Shown here: in pieces, positions 58,434 to 64,000 of the stretch
How the letters are laid out: every line of letters begins with the position of its first letter
How positions within the stretch are numbered: the stretch's first letter is position 1
Assembly (NCBI RefSeq): GCF_902153245.2
Contig: NZ_CABFWF030000001.1
Span: 1 to 64,000, forward strand
DNA length: 64,000 nt
Reading direction: 5' to 3'
Source: Pseudorhizobium endolithicum
Lineage (GTDB): Bacteria; Pseudomonadota; Alphaproteobacteria; Rhizobiales; Rhizobiaceae
Translations under genes and position numbers: made by a program
Notes under the pieces: generated by a model
What the model was told of the DNA's origin: nothing
Databases searched by the model: none
The model's input: only the letters and a program-made list of their open reading frames with translations

Positions 58434-60461
58434 ATGACCGCACCCCACCCCCTCGTCCTCTTCATGCCCTCCGGCAAGCGCGGGCGCTTTCCCGTCGGAA
58501 CGCCGGTGCTGGAGGCGGCGCGGCAGTTGGGCGTCTATGTGGAGAGCGTTTGCGGGGGGCGGGCGACCTGCGGGCGGTGCCAGGTTTCCGTGCAGGAGGG
58601 GCAGTTTGCCAAGCACGGCATCACCTCCTCCAATGCCCATCTCTCCCCGGTCGGGCCGAAGGAAGAGCGCTACGAGCGGGTGCGCGGACTGCCGGAAGGG
58701 CGGCGGCTCTCCTGTTCGGCTCTGATCATGGGCGATCTGGTGGTCGACGTGCCGCAGGATGCGGTCATCAATGCCCAGGTCGTCCGCAAGGAGGCCGATG
58801 CGCGTATCATCGAGCGCGATCCGGCCGTTCACATGTGCTACGTCGAGGTCGAGGAGCCCGACATGGAAAGGCCGCTCGGCGATCTCGACCGGCTGAAGGC
58901 GGCACTGGCGAAGGACTGGCGCTATGGCGACCTGGAGGTGGATTTCCACCTGATCCCGAAGGTGCAGGCCATCCTGCGCAAGGGCGAATGGAAGGTCACC
59001 GCCGCCGTCCACAGGGATCATGACGAAGACCGGCCGCGGCTGATCGCGCTCTATCCGGGCCTGAAGAACGAGGCCTACGGGATTGCCTGCGACATCGGCT
59101 CGACGACCATCGCGATGCATCTCTCATCGCTGCTGTCCGGCCGTGTCGTCGCTTCGACCGGCGCGTCCAATCCGCAGATCCGCTTCGGCGAAGACCTGAT
59201 GAGCCGCGTGTCCTACGTGATGATGAACCCGGACGGGCGCGAGGCGATGACCTCGGCGGTGCGGGGGGCCCTCAGCGACCTGATCGACAGGGTCTGCGAA
59301 CAGGGCGACGTGCGGCGCGAGGACATCCTCGATACCGTCTTCGTCGGCAATCCGATCATGCACCATCTTTTCCTCGGCATCGATCCGACTGAACTCGGGG
59401 GCGCCCCCTTCGCGCTTGCCGTTTCGGGCGCCGTGTCGGTAAAATCCTCTGAAATCGGGCTGTCGCTGAACGAGGGAACGCGCACCTATGTACTGCCCTG
59501 CATTGCGGGCCATGTGGGCGCCGATGCCGCAGCCGCGACGCTTTCGGAAGGGCCGCATCGGCAGGACGAGATGATGCTGCTGGTCGACATCGGCACCAAT
59601 GCGGAGATCGTCCTCGGCAATGCCGGCCGCGTCGTTGCGGCCTCCTCGCCGACGGGCCCCGCCTTCGAGGGCGCGGAAATCTCCGCCGGGCAGCGCGCCG
59701 CCTCGGGCGCGATCGAACGCGTGCGCATCGACCCCGTGACGCTGGAGCCACGCTTCCGTGTCATCGGCATCGAGCCCTGGTCGGACGAACCTGGCTTTGC
59801 CGAAGCGGCGGCGGAGACGGGCGTCACCGGCATCTGCGGCTCGGGCATCATCGAGGTCATCGCCGAAATGTACCTTGCCGGCATCATTTCGGAAGACGGC
59901 GTCGTCGACGGCGCCCTTGCGGCCCGCTCGTCCCGTATCCTCGCCACCGGACGCACCTTCGCCTACCTGCTGCACGACGGTGAGCCGCGCATCACCGTCA
60001 CCCAGAACGACGTGCGCGCCATCCAGCTCGCCAAGGCCGCACTTTATGCCGGGGTGAAGCTGCTGATGGACAAGCAGGGCATCGATCACGTCGACCGTAT
60101 CGGCCTCGCCGGCGCGTTCGGCACCTTCATCGACCCGAAATATGCAATGGTGCTGGGCCTCATCCCTGATTGCGACCTGGAGAACGTCAAGTCCGTCGGG
60201 AATGCCGCCGGAACCGGCGCGCGCATGTGCCTGCTCAACCGCGGCTATCGCCGGGAGATCGAGGAAACCGTCAGGAAGATCGAAAAGATAGAAACGGCTC
60301 TTGAACCGAAGTTTCAGGAGCATTTCGTGCATGCCATGGCGCTGCCCAACAAGGTGGACGCCTACCCCCACCTCGCCCGGGTCGTGACGCTGCCGGAACG
60401 CAAGACATTGGCGGAGGGTGCGGAAGCGGGCGGACGCCGGCGCCGGCGCGGACGCGAATAA
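58434..60461 (+). CDS. Corrinoid activation protein, RACo-like (2Fe-2S + ASKHA ATPase)
   Basis: 675 aa. An N-terminal 2Fe-2S ferredoxin domain with C40, C46, C49 and C94 (SVCGGRATCGRC, RLSCSA), a middle/linker region, and the DUF4445 ASKHA core with ACDIGSTTIAMHL, LLVDIGTNAEIVLG and ICGSGIIEVIAEM. RACo reduces inactive Co(II) corrinoid protein to Co(I) using ATP. Needed here because methyl-transfer corrinoids oxidise readily, more so in an aerobe. Its stop abuts the stop of the convergent LysR gene. Confidence 0.92.
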   Translation: MTAPHPLVLFMPSGKRGRFPVGTPVLEAARQLGVYVESVCGGRATCGRCQVSVQEGQFAKHGITSSNAHLSPVGPKEERYERVRGLPEGRRLSCSALIMGDLVVDVPQDAVINAQVVRKEADARIIERDPAVHMCYVEVEEPDMERPLGDLDRLKAALAKDWRYGDLEVDFHLIPKVQAILRKGEWKVTAAVHRDHDEDRPRLIALYPGLKNEAYGIACDIGSTTIAMHLSSLLSGRVVASTGASNPQIRFGEDLMSRVSYVMMNPDGREAMTSAVRGALSDLIDRVCEQGDVRREDILDTVFVGNPIMHHLFLGIDPTELGGAPFALAVSGAVSVKSSEIGLSLNEGTRTYVLPCIAGHVGADAAAATLSEGPHRQDEMMLLVDIGTNAEIVLGNAGRVVAASSPTGPAFEGAEISAGQRAASGAIERVRIDPVTLEPRFRVIGIEPWSDEPGFAEAAAETGVTGICGSGIIEVIAEMYLAGIISEDGVVDGALAARSSRILATGRTFAYLLHDGEPRITVTQNDVRAIQLAKAALYAGVKLLMDKQGIDHVDRIGLAGAFGTFIDPKYAMVLGLIPDCDLENVKSVGNAAGTGARMCLLNRGYRREIEETVRKIEKIETALEPKFQEHFVHAMALPNKVDAYPHLARVVTLPERKTLAEGAEAGGRRRRRGRE

Positions 60462-61358
60462 TCAGGCGGCGGCGCGGGTCATCTGGCCGTAGAAATCGCG
60501 GATGCTCTCGGCCACGGCCTTGCCGGGCACGGAAAGCTGCGGCGTCGTGATCAGCCGCACGTCGAAGCTGAAGAGCTCCGGCAGTCCTTCCTGTGCCCCC
60601 AGGACCACCATCTCATTGGCCACATAGGAGCGCGGGAACGGCGCGATGGCAAGGTCCGACAGAACCGCCGCCCGCTGCGCCATCGTATGGGCACTGGCAT
60701 AGGCCACGCGATAGGGGCGCTTGTGCCTCTCGAGCTGCGCGATCGCCTCCTGGCGCCAGCAGCAGCCCTCCTCCCAGACCGAGATCGGCAGCGGGTCGCG
60801 CAGATGCGCGTTGCCGCACTTTGCCCCCGCCCAGACCAGCCGCTCGGTATGGATCACCTCGCCGATGCCGGAGAAGGAGCGCGGATTGCAGTTGAAGAGG
60901 GCGAGGTCCAGCCGCTGCTCCTCGACGCGCTTGCGAAGCGCCGAGCTCATGTCGACCGTGACGTCCACCATGATGCCGGGAAAATTATCGGCGAAATCCT
61001 TGAGGATGCGGGGCAGTAAGCGCTCGGCAATGTCGTCGGGGGCCCCCAGCCGCACCACGCCGGAAAGCTCCGGCATCACGAAGCGCGACACCGCCTCGTT
61101 GGAGAGCGCCAGCATCCGCCGGGCATAGGAAAGCAGCATTTCCCCATGTTGCGTCAGCGTCACCGAGCGCGCGTCGCGCAGGAACAGCGTCGTCTTCAAC
61201 TGCTCCTCCAGTTTCTTGATCTGCATGGAGACGGCGGAAGGCGTGCGCAAGACCGCCTCCGCGGCGGTGGAGAAGTTCCCCGTCTCGGCGATCGCTACGA
61301 AGGTCCTCAGCACATCATTGTCCAGCAGCGGCAGCGGCGGGCGGAAGGGTACGGTCAT
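60462..61358 (-). CDS. LysR-family transcriptional regulator
   Basis: 298 aa; ATG at 61358 with AAGGA 8 nt upstream. LysR HTH at about 12-70 (LRTFVAIAETGNFSTAAEAVLRTPSAVSMQIKKLEEQL), then the effector domain. Resembles the LrhA-like branch by overall sequence, but the effector is unknown. It may or may not control the methyl-transfer locus it adjoins tail to tail. Confidence 0.85.
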   Translation of the reverse strand: MTVPFRPPLPLLDNDVLRTFVAIAETGNFSTAAEAVLRTPSAVSMQIKKLEEQLKTTLFLRDARSVTLTQHGEMLLSYARRMLALSNEAVSRFVMPELSGVVRLGAPDDIAERLLPRILKDFADNFPGIMVDVTVDMSSALRKRVEEQRLDLALFNCNPRSFSGIGEVIHTERLVWAGAKCGNAHLRDPLPISVWEEGCCWRQEAIAQLERHKRPYRVAYASAHTMAQRAAVLSDLAIAPFPRSYVANEMVVLGAQEGLPELFSFDVRLITTPQLSVPGKAVAESIRDFYGQMTRAAA

Positions 61359-61554
61359 CGGGCGATCCTTCAACAAAACTGAACCTAAATACGATATCAT
61401 TTCGTTTGATTGAACGTCAAGCCAGCGGCATGGTGTTCTCATCGAAGATAACAGCGCACCGGAAGCACCACAAAAAATCATGAGACGGATCATCCCCATC
61501 TAATTGATAGATGGATCCTGTCTCCGTCATCATCGCAGGCAAAGGAGAAGCACC

Positions 61555-61761
61555 ATGGCATCGACATCGGCATCCACACATCACGTCTCCGGCTGGGGAC
61601 TTCGCTCGGTCACCCGCCCTCTCATCAGGCTCGCCTCGCGCGTACAGACGGAGTGGCGTCATCGCCAGACGGAAAGACTGCTGGAATCCCTCCCCTCCGA
61701 TATCCGCAAAGACATCGGCTGGCCGGCGACGGATGGATCGCATGAAACGCGCATCCACTGA
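61555..61761 (+). CDS. DUF1127-family small protein
   Basis: 68 aa; ATG at 61555 with AAAGGAG upstream. The C-terminal half (WRHRQTERLLESLPSDIRKDIGW) is the DUF1127 motif (YjiS-like), an Arg-rich helix. In Agrobacterium and Rhodobacter such proteins affect RNA turnover and phosphate or stress responses. Divergent from the LysR gene. Confidence 0.8.
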   Translation: MASTSASTHHVSGWGLRSVTRPLIRLASRVQTEWRHRQTERLLESLPSDIRKDIGWPATDGSHETRIH

Positions 61762-61943
61762 CCCACCCCTGCCCGCTTCCGGTCCGTCCGGACCGGCAGC
61801 GGGCAGGCCTGAAAGTGGAGCAGCACGCGTCGCAAATTTTATCAACCCGCTAGCGCCAGCCCCACTTTCCGATGGGCTTTTTTCATGGCAATGTCGCAAT
61901 TCAAGCACTGGCGCAATCGCCGTGCACCTTGAGGTATCGCGGC

Positions 61944-62972
61944 ATGAACGTGATGAGCAAGCAGCCGGTCGTAAAGCGGACCCTCGTCTTTTTCCTCGTA
62001 CCTGATTTCACGCTGCTGCCGTTCACGGCGGCCGTCGAGACGCTGCGGATCGCCAACCGCATGCTGGGCTACCCGGCCTATGACTGGCGGCTCTGTTCGA
62101 CTGACGGAGAAAAGGTCTACTCCTCCGCCGGCATCGCGCTGGAGGTAAACTCCTCCGTCGCCGACGAGCGCAGGAATCTTGGCGGCGAGAACCGGCCGAA
62201 CATGGTCCTGGTCTGCTCCGGCATCGACATCGACCAATATCAGAACAAAACGGTGAATGCCTGGTTGCGCGAGACCTACAACCGCGGGATCGCCATCGGC
62301 AGCCTTTGCACGGGCGCCCATGTGCTGGCACAGGCCGGCCTCCTCAACGGCAAGCGCTGCGCCATCCATTGGGAAAACCTGCCGGGCTTCGCCGAAGCCT
62401 TCCCGCAGGCGGAAGTCTATGCCGATCTCTATGAGGTCGACGGCAATGTCTACACCTGTGCCGGCGGCACCGCCTCGCTCGACATGATGCTGAACCTGAT
62501 CGGCCAGGATTTCGGCGAGAACCTCGTCAACCGGGTCTGCGAGCAGCAGCTGACCGACCGCGTACGCAACCCGCACGACCGGCAGCGGCTGCCTCTGCGC
62601 GCGCGGCTGGGGGTGCAGAACGCAAAGGTGCTCTCCATCATCGAACTCATGGAGAACAACCTGTCGGAACCGCTGTCGCTGGTGGAGATCGCCGACGATG
62701 CGGGCCTCTCGCGCCGGCAGATCGAACGCCTGTTCCGCCAGGAGATGGGCCGCTCTCCTGCCCGCTACTACCTGGAGATCCGCCTGGACCGTGCCCGGCA
62801 CCTCTTGGTGCAGTCCTCCATGCCGGTCGTGGAAGTGGCCGTCGCCTGCGGTTTCGTGTCGGCCTCGCATTTCTCCAAGTGCTACCGCGAGGTCTACAAC
62901 CGTTCGCCGCAGCAGGAGCGCGCCGAGCGCAAGCTGACGATCGCCAGCTCCCGCCAGAGCGTCGCCGCCTGA
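61944..62972 (+). CDS. GlxA/GbdR-type AraC-family regulator with DJ-1/PfpI domain
   Basis: 342 aa from the ATG at 61944 with GAGG 10 nt upstream. Residues 15-190: class I glutamine amidotransferase-like (DJ-1/PfpI) domain with GSLCTGAHVLAQAGLLNGK; residues 230-330: AraC HTH pair (LSLVEIADDAGLSRRQIERLFRQEMGRSPARYYLEIRLDRAR...). This fusion includes GbdR of Pseudomonas, which senses glycine betaine and dimethylglycine. Adjacent methyl-transfer genes make betaine sensing a reasonable inference. Confidence 0.88.
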   Translation: MNVMSKQPVVKRTLVFFLVPDFTLLPFTAAVETLRIANRMLGYPAYDWRLCSTDGEKVYSSAGIALEVNSSVADERRNLGGENRPNMVLVCSGIDIDQYQNKTVNAWLRETYNRGIAIGSLCTGAHVLAQAGLLNGKRCAIHWENLPGFAEAFPQAEVYADLYEVDGNVYTCAGGTASLDMMLNLIGQDFGENLVNRVCEQQLTDRVRNPHDRQRLPLRARLGVQNAKVLSIIELMENNLSEPLSLVEIADDAGLSRRQIERLFRQEMGRSPARYYLEIRLDRARHLLVQSSMPVVEVAVACGFVSASHFSKCYREVYNRSPQQERAERKLTIASSRQSVAA

Positions 62973-63008
62973 GCGGCGTCACCCGTTACAGATCGATGCG
63001 TTCCAAGC

Positions 63009-63845
63009 TCAAGCAGCCGCGGGCGTCTGCTGTCCCTGCATGGAGCGGATCTGGATCAGCGTGTCCAGGTTTTGGTTGACGCGGCAATAGAACTCCTCGT
63101 CGATGAAGGGCCGCAGCATGAAGTCGTTGCCGCCAGCCTTCAGGAAGCGCGCCGATAGCAGCCGGTTGGACGAGGACGAGACGCCGATGATGCGCAGTTC
63201 GTGCGAGCCCCGGACGGAGCGGATGCGGCGCGTCAGCTCGAAGCCGTCGATGTCGGGCATGTTGTAGTCGGTCACCACCAGGCCGATGTCCGGGTTGCCC
63301 TTGAGGATCTCGAGCGCCTTGGCGCCGCTGTCGGCGGTGCTGACGCGGAAATTGTAACGCTTCAGGCGGCTGGTCAGCAACGCCCTGGCCGTCGGGCTGT
63401 CGTCGACGATCAGCACGTGGTGGCGATGGTTGGTGAGGAAGCGGGCCACCGATTCCGCCAGCATGTCCACCGCGAACACGTTGTCCTTGATGATATAGTC
63501 CACAACATCCTTCGACAGCAGCTGATCGCGCGTGCCCTCATGGAAGGTGCCGGTGAAGACGATCGTCGGGATGCTGAGATCGATCAGGTATTCCAGCGCC
63601 TCGCCGCTTTCGGCACCCGGAAGATTGATGTTGGAGATCGCCAGCGTGACGGGTTCGGTGGAGCGGTCGTAGGCAAGCTGCAACTCCTCGAAGTTGCGGC
63701 AGATCTCCACGTCGATGCCGAAAAGTTCCTTCAGGCGCGTACCGATCATCGAGGTAAAGACGTTGGAATCCTCCGCCAGCAGAATGCGGGCATCTGCCAG
63801 AGATTGGCCGGAATACTGCATTCCGGAAATGCCAAGGAAAGTCAT
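63009..63845 (-). CDS. Tandem-receiver response regulator
   Basis: 278 aa; ATG at 63845 with AGGGG about 6 nt upstream (a GTG at 63884 is in frame). Two CheY-like receiver domains. The first (19-138) has N72 where the phospho-acceptor Asp is expected (ISNINLPG), so it is probably not phosphorylated. The second (143-265) is complete: VDDS, D193 in VTDYNMPDIDG, and a Ser-rich switch region VSSSS. No output domain, so signalling is through protein contact. Confidence 0.85.
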   Translation of the reverse strand: MTFLGISGMQYSGQSLADARILLAEDSNVFTSMIGTRLKELFGIDVEICRNFEELQLAYDRSTEPVTLAISNINLPGAESGEALEYLIDLSIPTIVFTGTFHEGTRDQLLSKDVVDYIIKDNVFAVDMLAESVARFLTNHRHHVLIVDDSPTARALLTSRLKRYNFRVSTADSGAKALEILKGNPDIGLVVTDYNMPDIDGFELTRRIRSVRGSHELRIIGVSSSSNRLLSARFLKAGGNDFMLRPFIDEEFYCRVNQNLDTLIQIRSMQGQQTPAAA

Positions 63846-63946
63846 GTTACCCCTTCGGTCGGTTGCTGTGCCCTGATGGAACACATAGTCGCGACTGATT
63901 TGCGGAACCGTTAATGGCGCGCTAACTTGTTGGAGAAAAAGGAAAA

Positions 63947-63964
63947 GGCGGCACGAATGCCGCC
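63947..63964 (-). terminator. Terminator of a minus-strand gene beyond the right edge
   Basis: GGCGGC (63947-63952), loop ACGAAT, GCCGCC (63959-63964). On the minus strand it is followed by TTTTCCTTTTT, so the gene it ends lies to the right of the window. Confidence 0.7.
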
Positions 63965-64000
63965 CTTGAGGTAAATGCTCCGTTACTCGTGCCGGTTCAG

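Overview
The window is GC-rich, densely coded alphaproteobacterial DNA. It is most probably from a member of the Rhizobiaceae (Rhizobium/Ensifer/Shinella-like). The evidence is the gene set: the acpXL-fabZXL-fabF2XL-fabF1XL-dehydrogenase-lpxXL cluster for the very-long-chain fatty acid of rhizobial lipid A, the fixNOQP and fixGHIS genes with FnrN and anaeroboxes, a Fur-type Zur next to znuABC, and DUF6481, RcnB and DUF1127 proteins typical of this family. No tRNA, rRNA, CRISPR array, insertion sequence or prophage was seen.

Layout. 0-7 kb: household and small genes (DUF922, PRC-barrel, DusA, gamma-carbonic anhydrase-like, fatty acid desaturase, DUF6481, cold-shock protein, several small hypothetical genes including a 44-codon one). 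7-11 kb: zinc uptake (zur-znuB-znuC, divergent znuA) and an RcnB-like protein. 11-24 kb: one minus-strand sugar operon (binding protein, two permeases, ATPase, GH2 beta-mannosidase, sugar-phosphate isomerase, Gfo/Idh/MocA, aldo/keto reductase, GH43 beta-xylosidase) with a divergent LacI regulator and two matching operator-like sites. 24-25.5 kb: gnd. 25.5-37.4 kb: cbb3 oxidase biogenesis (fixGHIS) and structural genes (fixNOQP), separated by three plus-strand genes (SRPBCC, AGCS symporter, VOC), then a hemerythrin and a PAS protein. 37.5-42.8 kb: the lipid A VLCFA cluster. 43-43.8 kb: fnrN with two anaeroboxes. 43.8-46.7 kb: nucleoside hydrolase, TSUP and EamA transporters, cobP.

47-63 kb is the most interesting part. 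It looks like a corrinoid-dependent demethylation locus for glycine betaine or a related quaternary amine: a betaine-type binding protein and ATPase (no permease gene between them), betaine-homocysteine methyltransferase, an MttB/MtgB-family methyltransferase without pyrrolysine, its corrinoid protein, a DUF1638 protein, a small PF13769-like protein, a MetV-like cysteine-rich protein, MetF, a methyl-tetrahydrofolate:corrinoid methyltransferase, and a RACo-like ATPase to reactivate the corrinoid. An Fe-S protein and an unrecognised 116-aa protein are embedded in it, and LysR and GlxA/GbdR-type regulators flank it. The inferred flow is: substrate methyl to Co(I)-corrinoid protein, to tetrahydrofolate, then oxidation through MetF/MetV, with Bmt using a second methyl for methionine. 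Known anaerobic MtgBCA systems and the aerobic chloromethane cmu pathway are the closest precedents. A broken CopG/BrnA-type antitoxin sits inside the locus.

The right edge holds a tandem-receiver response regulator and the terminator of a gene outside the window.
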